Origin: Neoscytalidium dimidiatum
Taxonomy: Eukaryota > Ascomycota > Dothideomycetes > Botryosphaeriales > Botryosphaeriaceae
Length of the DNA: 64,000 nucleotides
Direction of reading: 5' to 3'
NCBI GenBank assembly: GCA_037367355.1
Contig: CM074697.1
Coordinates: forward strand, 3,410,001 to 3,474,000
Shown: in pieces, positions 47,477 to 57,358 of the stretch
Layout of the letters: each line of letters begins with the position of its first letter
Numbering within the stretch: the stretch's first letter is position 1
Notes under the pieces: generated by a model
What the model was told of the DNA's origin: nothing
The model's input: the letters and a program-made list of their open reading frames with translations, nothing else
Databases searched by the model: none
Program-made: the position numbers and the translations under genes

Positions 47477-48931
47477 ATGCAGAACTCTGAGTCTCGAACT
47501 TCAGGACTCGACCAAGCTCTACGCTTGGTCTCGTCATCTGGCCAGAATTATCTTGAGTTGATCAAAAACAATGCTGGACGGCAGAGTCATGGAAGTTCGG
47601 AGGAAATTGCGGAGGCCAAGCAGCTCTTGTTGGGCCAAATCCGGCAGCTCATGTGGGCTGTAGAAGGGCCGTATGGAATGGTCTTCAAGCATGGGGAGAC
47701 GGTCAGTCACTGCTCTACTTATCTTTACATGGTGATCATGCTCGTTAGCTTATGCTGATTAACATAGACCGCACATACAGGGTCTGCCAGAGCGCTGTTT
47801 GAGATGGGAGTTTTCAGTGCGCTTCCAGAAGACGGGACAAGCATGAACGCTACAGAGCTCGCTAAATCACTTGCAGTTGATAAAGAACTCCTTGGTGAGT
47901 CTCGCGAAAAGCTATAACTGCCTTAGCTAACTGTCTGCACGGACAGTCCGTCTGATGCGCATCGCAACAGCGCTCGGCCCGTTCAAAGAAATCGGCCCGG
48001 AAGAGTATTGCCACACAGAATACTCGAAAGTTTATCTTCAGCCGCAAGTCCGTGGAATGTTCAAGATCCTGTGAGTGATATTTTCAAGGTTTGCGCATCG
48101 AATTGTACTCACATCTGCAGGAATGATGAACATGGACCAGCGTACGTGAAGCTCTTCGAGTTCTTCAAAAACAACGGATGGCAGAATCCTACTTCCGCCA
48201 ACAACAATCCGTACACCTACGCTCATCGAACGGGCGGTAAAGACATATGGACGTACATGCTGGAGCAACCGGAGAGCACGCAGAACCTGAATGACGCCAT
48301 GGGTGCTCATTCAAAATCAAGCGCTTGGACCATCGAGACCTACCCCTTTGCTTCCGAACTCTCAAGGCTTCAGACGGATGACGACACCATTCTCTTCGTC
48401 GACATCGGCGGTGGAAAAGGTCACGTTGCGCGACATATCCGGACTCTTTGCCCAGATATCAAGGGCAAGATGATCTTTACCGACCGCGCGTCGGTCATTG
48501 CGGATGTGACGGAGACAATGCCAGGAGTTGACAAGATGGCATATGATTTCTTCACGGAGCAGCCGGTCAAAGGTGTGTGCAACGAAAATCTTTCCGAATC
48601 AAAATACTAATTGATTATAGGTGCACTTATCTATTACTTGAGGAGGGTCCTGCATGATTGGCCAGATGATGCTTGCGTTCAAATCCTGAAGAACGTGGCA
48701 GATGGCATGGATCGAGAGAGGTCTCGGCTCGTGATATGTGAGCTTGTGATCCCCACGGTAGGTGCTACTGCGGAGGCTTGTTGGACTGATATTACAATGA
48801 TGACATTTGCTGGAACCGAGCGCACGGCGAAGCAGTTTGAGAAAATACTGGCTGCTGCTGGGCTGAAGTTGGTGAAGGTCTATACGGCTCATGGGACCAA
48901 CTATGGCGCTATTGAGGCCCGACTTCAATAG
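47477..48931 (+). CDS. SAM-dependent O-methyltransferase (412 aa)
   Basis: A class I methyltransferase of the plant-COMT-like fungal O-methyltransferase family that methylates phenolic hydroxyls. Five exons: 47477-47701, 47768-47894, 47947-48070, 48121-48572 and 48621-48931; introns 66, 52, 50 and 48 bp; 413 codons in phase. The N-terminal part (to about residue 130) is the winged-helix dimerisation domain (ALFEMGVFSALP, RLMRIATALG). The SAM-binding motif VDIGGGKG lies at 252-259. The catalytic His321 sits in RRVLHDWPDDAC, joined to the rest by the last splice. The end LVKVYTAHGTNYGAIEARL is typical. Same strand as the VOC and MetE-like genes, and probably acts on an aromatic cluster intermediate. 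Confidence 0.93.
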
Positions 48932-49755
48932 AAATCCAAGGGAAATCGGTTGGAGTTTGGCTGATCTCAAGTGTGCGAAGTGTATTGTGCCCAAAGACAA
49001 CCAGCTGTGGGTATTGATACTGGCGCAGACTCTGCAAGTTTAATCACACTGAGTACAATTGATTGCGAGATTTTCATTTTCATTGCCAAACATCCCACAT
49101 TCGTAACCTCTTGTGATTGGTCTGGCTCCAAAAAAGGCCAATCTCAAGAGATTCAATGCGGCATTAGTCCTCACGGCTTCCTCACCTTATGTGATGGACA
49201 CGAATAGTAAAGGATATGCGGAAGCTCTACTGTTAGTCCCTGGACGGGGCATCCACGTTGTAGGAAGTTACCCAGAACTCGGAACCCCAGTGTCTCCATA
49301 TTAGATTTAGTGAAACATTATTTTACCGGCACTTTGGTACTTTTGGAGAATCTTTCGGACTGCTAAGTGTCACTGGGCCCGAAGCCCACTACTGCGTAGC
49401 CAAGTGGGGTCGCCGACCTCTTTCTACCGAAATGTCAGAATATGCAGCGGATATGCAAGCCGTACTCGCCGACCCGACACCGCAGGATCTGACCTAGTGC
49501 ATACCATGCCGTCAAGCGAAGTGGTCGAGTTTCTTGAATTTTCCAAGTACAACTGTCTACTCACCCGGTTGGTCAACTCGTTGCGCTGCGCCAAGTCGGC
49601 GAATCGACCAAAGAATACCCGGTACCCCAGACCATCAAGTTACCTGCTGCATCCTGCAAAAGCTTCGTATAAGGGGTTCACGACTCTCTCCTTCATAAAA
49701 TCTTCCACTTATCAGTAACATTCCTAGATATCCCGGGCTGGCCACACAAGCAAAC
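48932..49755. other. Intergenic within the cluster
   Basis: 824 bp between two plus-strand genes. A CTTCATAAAA box near 49691-49700, about 60 bp upstream of the next ATG, may be its TATA element. Short open frames (48971-49207, 49404-49718) show no protein character. Confidence 0.45.
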
Positions 49756-51073
49756 ATGCAGAACGGAACCCAAACAGCGTCCCGCAACCCGCCCTTCCGC
49801 GCAGAGCACATCGGCTCGCTGCTGCGACTTCCCGACCTCTTCAATCTGCGCAAAGCGCAAATGGAAGGCAAAAGCGTTCCCAAAGACGAAGAAAAGCGCA
49901 TCGAGGACGCGGCCGTCAAAGGAATCATCCGCGTTCAGCAGGAAATCGGACTCCGCGGCATCAACGACGGTGAATACCGGCGCGACCTCTTCCTCGGGCC
50001 GTTTTATTCTGGCCTCGACGGCTTTGAGAACGTCCCAGATCTCCCTGTCGAGACGTTCCGGCAGTATTTACCCGACACGGCGGACTTTTTGAGGCGCGGA
50101 GAGGAGTTGACGGATAAGTTGATATGCGTGGGGAAGATCAAGCATGTGGGGAGTCATTATGTTGAGGAATTCAATACGAACAAGAGTTTCGTGCCTCGGG
50201 AGAGACACGGTGAGATTAAGATTTCTCTGACATCACCGTACTGGTATCATTATAGGTATAGGGCGGGGATGGCGTATCCAAAGGAGGTGTACAAGAATGA
50301 CGATGAGTACTTTGCGGACCTGGTAGTCGCATACCGGAAGGAGTTGGATGCACTTTATCAGAATGGCTGTAGGAACGTGCAAATCGATGACCCCTACTTG
50401 ACATGTAAGTTGCCTTCCTCTCCCGAGGCTCAATCTTCATTGGTTAATCTTCTACGAACAGCATTCTGTTCCGAAGTTGTCCTAGCTGGTTTCAAGGAAG
50501 AAGGCGTAGACGCGGATGCGCTGCTGGACAGGTACATCCAGGTGTATAAAGATTGCCTCCGTGATCGACCTACGGACTTTCACATCGGTATCCATCTATG
50601 TCGAGGTAAGTCTATGTGAGTATTTATGGCTCAGGAAATCTGTTTTAAACCACGCAGGAAACTTTGCCGGATCGAGGCATTTCACGGAAGGAAGCTACGA
50701 CCGTATTGCCATAAAGCTGTTCAATGAAGTTCCGGTTAATACGTATTACCTGGAATATGACACAGCAAGAGCTGGAGGGTTTGAGCCTCTTAAACATCTG
50801 CCCAAGCATAAGAATGTCATTTTGGGGGTGATAACTTCCAAGTCGCCTCAGCTGGAAGACCTGGACAAGCTCAAGACAAGAGTTTACGAGGCTGCATCTT
50901 TCATGGCTGAAGGCACAGGGGAAACCAGAGAAGAAGCTTTGCGAAGGATGGGTGTGAGCCCACAGTGTGGATTTGCCAGTCACTTCCTTGGAAACTCTTT
51001 GGGGTTTGACGATATGGTTGCGAAGCTGAAGCTGGTGAGACGGCTGGCGGATGAGATTTGGAACGAACCGTGA
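49756..51073 (+). CDS. MetE-like (cobalamin-independent methionine synthase fold) protein (402 aa)
   Basis: Resembles the C-terminal UROD/MetE-like TIM barrel of methionine synthase; a stand-alone barrel of about 400 residues rather than the 750-residue duplicated enzyme. Exons are 49756-50404, 50462-50605 and 50658-51073; introns of 57 and 52 bp; 403 codons. The 57-bp intron has no stop and keeps frame, so unspliced RNA would still be read. Motifs: RAEHIGSLLRL at the start, INDGEYRRD, NVQIDDPYL, the HLCRGNF motif with a His/Cys zinc-ligand pair, LEYDTARAGGFEPL, VILGVITSK and QCGFAS with the last zinc-ligand Cys. Such proteins may move a methyl group to a thiol other than homocysteine or act in related C1 or sulfur chemistry; the substrate is unknown. 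It lies directly after the O-methyltransferase, on the same strand. Confidence 0.88.
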
Positions 51074-51302
51074 ATACCGCTTACGTTCACAGACAGTCGT
51101 AACACAGCGAGGCTTGTTCATAAAAGGGAGCGTTCTCTCGTGAGATTAGAGCATCAATACTCTCTTCCACACTGCTCTCCTATCGGAGAAATTACCAGTT
51201 CAAGTCATATGCAAACAGTCGCGCAAAGTCCAGCGCATCCATCTGCGGCCAATTTCTCCAATCCGGAAACGAATCTCCTCCAAGCACACCATCAAAGTTC
51301 AA

Positions 51303-51898
51303 TCAAGGCGCAGTTGCAACATCACTCTCACTCCCACTCCCGCCCGCCTCCACCGAAACCGAAGCGGACGACTCAGCCGCCACCGTCGTCTCCCCGATCC
51401 TCCTCCTCCCCTCCTCCTCCACAACCCCCCTCTTCCACCCCATGACAATCCCCCACAAGCACCTCAACAATCCCGCGCTCGCCGTCCCCAAACTCCCGCC
51501 CCTCACATCCCCCGCCGCCGACCCCTCCATCTCCTCCAACCTCCTCGCGCACTCTCCCAACAGCACCATCTGCACATCCACCCGCCCGTGCAGCGCGCCC
51601 CACCCCCTTCGCCCTCGCTGCATCGTTCTCCACCACCCTCCTTCCACCGCATCAGCACCTCCGCGGCCACGGAATTGCTCCCAGCGCGCGATGATGTGGT
51701 CGGAGAGGCGGAGGGCTTCGAAGGAGTTTTGGGAGGGGGGATATGGGGCCGGGGGCGGGGTGCGCGGCGGGCACGGTGGCGTGGAAGAGGGCGGGGCCGA
51801 CGATGGAGGTGTGCGGGGCGCGCGCACGCGTGTAGGTCTGCGGTGCGGAGGTGGGTGAGGGCGAAGGCGGTTTGCTGGTTTCGGCTGTCGTTATTATT

Positions 51899-51939
<41 letters not shown>

Positions 51940-53042
51940 TGGTGCTGAAGAGCATGTGGATGGTGGAAGTAATTTCGTTATTTTCACGGGCGCAGAGCAT
52001 GGCGTGGTTGAGGGTCGTGTTGGCGAGGATGTCGAGGCGGCGCCCATTGCGCGCGCAGACGGAGGCGGTGGTGGTGAAGTGTGCGAATGAGGATAAGCGG
52101 CGGAAGGCGAAGTAGGTGGCGCGCGTGAGGAGGCCACGAGCCAGTGCGAGCTGGAGGGCCTCGAGGGCGAAGGCGAGGGCATCTTCATTTGTGGAGGAGG
52201 TGGTATTTGGGGATTTATTCGAGCGGAGAGAGGTACTGCGCTCGATGTCGAAAGCGATGGTGTTGGCTCATGGGAGAGTGTCCAGGAGCGCTGATTCTAA
52301 TGAGAATGCAATGACGCCAAGCTTCAGGCCAGTGCTGGTGTGCGTGTCAAGAAGGCCTCTTAAGGTTGAGGCCGAATTGCCCAGAAATGTTTGATTTGCG
52401 GTTTGATGTGCTAAAGTAATATAGAGGTCCCCCGTGATTGAAAGGGCAGCAGCATGGTGAGTTGACACTAATGCCAAGGGTCGATACTCTGTGATCAGCT
52501 CGAGAACTAGGATGGCCCTGCTTGTCCAGGGTATATCGAAAAGGAATCTCTGTCCATGCCGGAAGATTGCAGCCTACAAGTCCGCTTGAAGATATCTTTT
52601 GGCTTGCATTTGAGGCGTCGGCACATTGAGGGCAATGGAACACGGTAGAGCAAAGAGGAGAATGCTAGTTTTGCTATCCATATTCGAGGCGGAATCACGC
52701 TCCCGGCGCAGGTGGATGGGATGAAAGGAAGTCCTCAACATCTGCGGAACTGGATTCGGGCAAATATTCTGGGGATTCAGACACACCCGAACTCTTCGCG
52801 TTGTCCCCCACACCATTGGTAGAAAGCTTGACACGCTTATATGTGGGACGACTATGATCCATGACACATTCCAAGCCTTTCTGCAGGCAACAGTCGCCAT
52901 CCTGACCTGTGGGCTGGGGAGTACCCGAAGGCTGAATAATGACATAATTTGGAAGAATGCATTTGATCTTCCTCAATCTGCAGTGCAGACAGGTCAGCTT
53001 CAAGTAGCTTCGTCTAACCCTCTTTAATGTTGTTTCGGGCAT
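51303..53042 (-). pseudogene. Decayed Zn2Cys6 transcription factor gene
   Basis: From the ATG at 53042 a zinc-cluster half reads TCLHCRLRKIKC, followed after an unusually long gap by CCLQKGLEC. A Ser-rich linker and then (52.6-52.3 kb) a helical region with FLFDIPWTSRAILVLELI and STHHAAALSITGDLYI follow, probably after an intron ending TTGTAG near 52583. The frame then meets TGA at 52268-52270 and continues in the same frame with ALEALQLALARGLLTR and ANTTLNHAMLCAREN. After a poly-Asp tract the coding signal shifts through other frames before ending with FEALRLSDHIIARWEQF and a Glu/Gly-rich tail. A stop plus apparent frameshifts point to a dead gene, although unrecognised introns or sequencing errors could explain part of this. 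It borders the MetE-like gene tail to tail. Confidence 0.5.
51900..51940. repeat. (GTC)n trinucleotide repeat encoding poly-Asp
   Basis: About 13 uninterrupted GTC units on the plus strand. On the minus strand, in the frame of the regulator remnant, they code for a run of Asp preceded by FSTN. A slippage-prone tract within coding sequence. Confidence 0.9.
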
Positions 53043-53775
53043 GTTGGTAGTTGCACATGTTGATGGACTTTGTAGGGTCGTTACGTACTCTTGCGCACAA
53101 CGTCGTTCCGAGCGGGGTGCGGCCGTCGACGTTGTGGCTGAGAAACAGAACCAATCCTGATTAAGGAACTCAGAAATGCTTCCATTGAGGGCCACTCTAT
53201 CGTCATAGCCCTTGAGCAGAATCTTGGTCTCTGATTTCAAGATATTTACTTAATAATTACGTCTTTTCCACACTCTTATTTCAGGCTCTTGTGTCAAATT
53301 GTCCTCCGGCATATACTTATTACTCGTTACGGAACTGGCAATTCACGGATCAAACACTTTGACGTCAAGATACACTGGCTTGCCTGATTTCATTACCTCT
53401 ACATTAGTTTACTACGGAATTCCCTATGTCAATGGGTCCAGGTTCAAGGCTCCTTACTAGTCGAATGAAAGAGGGAATTTTGCCGAAGTGGAGATAGCCA
53501 GCTTTGTTTTTTTTGTTCAAGTGGGATGTACGGGATGAAGTAGAGGTACCGCTTAGAGGACAACCCCGTGAGCGAAGTATTACCGGAAGGAATCTTGATT
53601 TATTAATCCAAGGACTGTCGAATGGCTATCGTGTGATTCTCATGCCCAAGTTTATGGTAGCGAAGTCATCATAAATTACTGGAAAAATTATGGCTTGCTC
53701 TCGAGTGAAGTATGAGCAAGAAAGTGCAAGGTCCCTTCGTGTTCACCGAATCGCGTTCATCATCATCTGCACCTT
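53043..53775. other. Intergenic; no gene recognised
   Basis: 733 bp, more AT-rich than its surroundings, with a T-run near 53505. No coding signal is seen apart from an upstream extension of the regulator frame to 53240 that lacks an ATG advantage. Confidence 0.45.
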
Positions 53776-54121
53776 CCATCAAACAACCTTTCCATCCTGT
53801 ACTCTGACCTCCTCCCATCCAGCTTTCTGAGCCATGGGCGCCATTTGATCTCTATACTTTTGTGGAGTGTGATACTAGTAAAGAGGTTATTCGGTCAATT
53901 TCCGCAAGCATCAGAGATCAGCAATGCACGGCAAGCAGAGATGTACTTACGATGGCGTACTTCAGGACGCCGTTCCGAGCCAGCCAAGGGGCGGCCATTT
54001 TGGCATGATGCTTGGTCCAGTACTCGTAATATTCGTCCTCGGTCATGGCAGGGTTTCGATAATGGAGGATCTGAACCTTCAGAACCTTCTCTGTAGCCCC
54101 GCTATGAGCGGATGAGGCCAT
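53776..54121 (-). CDS. Short EthD-domain protein (89 aa)
   Basis: Exons run 54121-53951 and 53874-53776 with a 76-bp intron (GTAAGT...ACTAG). The product reads VLKVQILHYRNPAMTEDEYY, then WTKHHAKMAAPWL, then after the splice YHTPQKYRDQMAP and a stop shortly after WEEVRVQDG. The first part is the conserved alpha+beta N-terminal half of EthD proteins, which include fungal dehydratases and cyclases acting on polyketide or lactone-type intermediates. Typical fungal members have about 130 residues with a second beta-alpha half containing acidic and aromatic positions; that half is missing here, and I found no further exon in the 150 bp downstream. So either a truncated, perhaps inactive copy, or a third exon I could not see. 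It may have belonged to the neighbouring cluster. Confidence 0.68.
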
Positions 54122-55618
54122 TTTCAATCGATCCTTTGTCGTGACGCGTATAAGCTTGGGTAATGAATAACGCTTTATGCGTTGAGCTTAGATGTTGGCT
54201 GGCGAGGTGCACACGATGGGTTAAGTACGTCTACGGCAGACAAAAAAGCGTCGGGAATGGTCATGATCCCTTCAACGGAGATAAAGGGTTAGCGGAGTTA
54301 AAACGGAGGTGCCACGCTGATGTCAGCTACCCAATCAGGCAGCCCGATCTCCTGCCGCTCATCAGCACTAAGAGACGCTTTCAAATTGAGCTTCAGCAGT
54401 AAGCAGAGGAAGTTTGCCCATCCAGAGCGGCATTCACTAGACCTAAACCAGTGGCAGCAGAGCAAACCACCATGGAGCATTCGCCAATCCGGACGTGAAT
54501 TTCTTACCAGATTGGTGACAGTCACATACGGTGGGCTGCGTCAAGTATTCATTGAAGTGTGGTCTCTTTTCCAGCGCAGTGACAACGAGAGTCAAAACAG
54601 TAGTAGGCACAGACTTTGAAAGTGTATACGAGCCGCGCAGAGACAGTGATCAGGGCACACGCAGGACGCACTAAAACCCACTCAAGGTCAAGCCCGGGCG
54701 GCTGAGCTGCAAGGCACCCGCCACTCCACCAGTGACTTGGAATAGCACCAGGGACAAGCTGTCCAGGGGATGCAGACGCATCCTATCTCGTAGCCGGCCG
54801 ATTCGCAAGACAACAAACCTGCTCCCTAACTCCATTGGCCAGTGACGCGGCGCGGAGACTCAGGATGCGGCGGTCGGGCCCTGACATGGGAGAATTAGCG
54901 CCTCAGACCCCTGCGCCAGCCTCTCTCTCCCAGCCACCCCGCGCCATCCAGCCTCATGCAAAAAAGGACGTGGCAGAAAATGCGCATTTCTACAAAAAGT
55001 AGTCGACAGAGGGAGTGGCATTCCAGAAGTTACTCCACCCACTTCTTTCCCACCATCAACCTGTTGCTGCTGTCCCGTTCCGCGGTTCGTGCGCGCGTCT
55101 TCAGCAGCCAAGCAGCCAGCCGCCCGCAAGATCGACGCCGCCAACGCCAATCCCGCCTCTCCCCCCAGTCCATCTCCGCATCGGGGCTGTCGAGCAACGC
55201 AGTGCTTCTTGGGAAGGAAAAAGAGACTGACTTGCTGCGATAATTGTAAGATAATCTGCGGATTCTGTGCTCTGCGACCTGGCTCTCAATTGCCAACACT
55301 CACCGTCCAGTCCGCAGCGAGACGCTCGTCAATACAGAGCTCGAGCACAGCTCCATCTCGCCAACGCACTGCCAACGCACTCGGCGCTGCATAGCAACCA
55401 CCTCCACGACCACAACCACAACCTCCTCGCCCTCTACTCCCTCTCGCAACGGGCACGCCGACCTCTCCGCGCATCCAATTCCCTCCTATATCCCCATTCC
55501 AACCGAGAAGCCTACCAACTCGTCTCGCGTCTCATCGCGTTCCCGGCTCTCGTACCCAGCCACCGCAATCGCTCCCGCCCCAGCCACCCAGAACAACGCC
55601 CCGCCTCCACCAGCGAAA
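54122..55618. other. Long intergenic region upstream of a tiny membrane protein
   Basis: About 1.5 kb. Pyrimidine-rich sequence from 55085 to 55610 (many CCA/CTC runs) looks like a long 5' leader, with possible donor GTAAGA near 55246 and acceptors such as CGTCCAG near 55311. Open frames at 54163-54619 and 55089-55394 show no protein character. Confidence 0.4.
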
Positions 55619-55762
55619 ATGAAGCGCAACATCGTCATCTTCCTCATCATCCTCATCCTCTTCATCGTCATCGCCCTGGTCGCCTACATCATCTACTACC
55701 TGCAATCGCGCATGGGTTTCGCGCGGCCGCCGCCGAGCGAGAGCGAGATGTCCGAGCCGTAG
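55619..55762 (+). CDS. Tiny single-pass membrane protein (47 aa)
   Basis: A 47-residue frame starting MKRNIVIFLI. Residues about 5-27 are an almost pure Ile/Leu/Val/Phe helix, followed by YIIYYLQSR and an acidic, Pro/Ser-rich tail ending EMSEP. The Lys-Arg at the start against an acidic tail gives a clear charge bias, with the N-terminus inside. The ATG context (GAAA-ATG-A) is good, and the pyrimidine-rich sequence in front resembles a fungal 5' leader. No homology can be claimed. Similar micro-membrane proteins are often missed by gene finders. It is supported only by its composition. Confidence 0.5.
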   Translation: MKRNIVIFLIILILFIVIALVAYIIYYLQSRMGFARPPPSESEMSEP

Positions 55763-56247
55763 ACGTGGGAGATCTGATCATGTCGGGGAGGGATTTGTAA
55801 AAGTAAAGCAATTGGTACGGAAGGGCGACACATGGGAGGACTATTTCTGTACGGCGGCATTTGAAGCTTCACGAGTTACGATATTGCATAATACCTTTTT
55901 CTTTTTTTTTTTTTTTTTGCGTTGGGTACAGGACAACGGCGTTGAGAAGGGGTGGAAATCCGGTTTAACATAGCGGGAACAGCGGCACGAAGGCTGTAGA
56001 TACCCTCGAGCATGTATGGACGCACAACAACCAGTCAATGAAAGAATTTAAAAAAAAAAAAAAAACATGTTATACAAAATCCCTCATCGCCCCAGCTCAA
56101 CCATGCTCATTGCAACAGACAGACACCATCGTCACCGCTCAGACACCTCACACCCCACCAACTCCAACGCTCGCAAGTAGTAAACCCTCCACCCCTACCG
56201 AAAAAGAAGAAGAAGAAGAAGAAGAAGAAGAAAAATCACCCATCGAC
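55763..56247. other. Convergent intergenic region with homopolymers
   Basis: Between the tiny membrane protein and the MsrB gene. Includes T- and A-runs (about 55903-55918 and 56049-56063) and a GAA repeat. No gene is seen. Confidence 0.5.
56204..56233. repeat. (GAA)n microsatellite
   Basis: About nine consecutive GAA units just 3' of the MsrB gene, in noncoding sequence. Confidence 0.85.
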
Positions 56248-56946
56248 CTACACCTTACTCCCCCCCTCCCCCTCCCCCTCTCCCTCCCCCTTAAACCTCA
56301 AGCTGACGCTGTTGACGCAATGCCGCTCGTCCGTCGGCGTCGGGTAGCCCTCGCCCTTGAAGACGTGGCCGAGGTGGCCGCCGCACCGCGCGCACACGAT
56401 CTCGGTGCGCCGCATCCCGAGCGAGCCGTCCTCGCGCCGCGCGACGGCGCCGGGCACCGCGTCGAAGAAGGCCGGCCACCCGCACCCCGACCGGAACTTG
56501 TGCCGCGCCGCGTACAGCGGCGCGCCGCAGCCCGCGCACGCGTACGTGCCCGCCGCCGGCGCGTGCTTGTCGTACGCGCCGCTGAAGGGCGGCTCGGTGC
56601 CTCGGGCGCGGAGGACGCGGAACTGTTCTGTTGCGGGTGTTAATTTTTTTTCTGTGTGGTTTCTGAAAGGAGGAGGAGGAGGAGGAGGAAGGGAGGTACC
56701 GGGCGAGAGGATGGCGCGCCATTCTTCGTCGGTCTTTTGGACGGGGTACGACATCTTGTTTTCGCTGCTGGACGAGGACGAGAAGAAGGAGCCGAGGAAG
56801 GGGATCGTGGGCATCGAGTGGCGGAGGGTGTGCGAGATGCTGCGCGCGGCGGCGGGGGGCGGTGGAGGAGGAGGAAAGCGACGGCCGGTGGTGTTGCTGA
56901 GGGTATAAAAGGCGCGGACGACGGTCGGGAAGGACGGGAAGCGCAT
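56248..56946 (-). CDS. Peptide-methionine (R)-S-oxide reductase MsrB (208 aa)
   Basis: Reduces methionine-R-sulfoxide in oxidised proteins with thioredoxin. Exons run 56946-56700 and 56627-56248. The 72-bp intron (GTACCT...CAACAG) is stop-free and a multiple of three, but splicing is needed to form the conserved SPEQFRVLR. Motifs: GTEPPFSGAYDK, the two zinc CxxC pairs (CAGC and CARC), GCGWPAFFDAV, GGHLGHVFKGEG and the catalytic Cys in DERHCVNSVSLRF. The N-terminus (MRFPSFPTVVRAFYTL, then Pro-rich) looks like a mitochondrial presequence. Internal ATGs at MPTIPF and MSYPVQ could give a cytosolic form. A short Gly/Glu repeat ends the protein. Confidence 0.93.
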   Translation of the reverse strand: MRFPSFPTVVRAFYTLSNTTGRRFPPPPPPPAAARSISHTLRHSMPTIPFLGSFFSSSSSSENKMSYPVQKTDEEWRAILSPGTSLPPPPPPPFRNHTEKKLTPATEQFRVLRARGTEPPFSGAYDKHAPAAGTYACAGCGAPLYAARHKFRSGCGWPAFFDAVPGAVARREDGSLGMRRTEIVCARCGGHLGHVFKGEGYPTPTDERHCVNSVSLRFKGEGEGEGEGGSKV

Positions 56947-56961
56947 GAGCTCTTTGGGAGC

Positions 56962-56983
56962 GTGTGTGTGTGTGTGTGTGTGT
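56962..56983. repeat. (GT)n microsatellite upstream of MsrB
   Basis: Eleven GT units just 5' of the MsrB start codon on the minus strand, in the probable leader or promoter. Confidence 0.85.
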
Positions 56984-57358
56984 CTCGATGAGGTGAGATG
57001 GGAGCTCCGAACGGTATGGGTTTGGGGTTTGGAATCCGGGGGTTGCTGTTTCGAGAGCGTTCAGAAAAGTGGCGGAGGTGCGGGCTTGTCGAAGATGTCA
57101 TCATCCGGCTGCAATCGATAGCATGCACTGGCCCGAGCTTCCCCGCCGCCGCTGTGCGCCGGGCTGTGCGCTACTCGGGATTCCGGAATCGATGATTTCC
57201 ATTTGCGGTCTATACACGTATTATCTATCATAGCTCGTAAACCGTGATTCCAGAATCATGAAAGATTCCACGATCAGGAAAAATGAAAAAAAAAAAAAAA
57301 AAAACTTTCACCAACTGAAACCAACCACAGCCAATCTCCCCGAACTCAGCCAACCCTC
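56984..57358. other. Intergenic between MsrB and MFS genes
   Basis: Contains an A-run near 57286-57304 just 3' of the MFS gene. No gene is seen. Confidence 0.5.

Noticed and set aside
51851..52090. Poly-Val plus-strand frame over the GTC repeat
   Set aside because: Translation of a trinucleotide repeat; the flanks show coding signal on the other strand.
56898..56912. TATAAAA on the plus strand
   Set aside because: Lies inside MsrB exon 1 on the opposite strand, with no plus-strand gene downstream.
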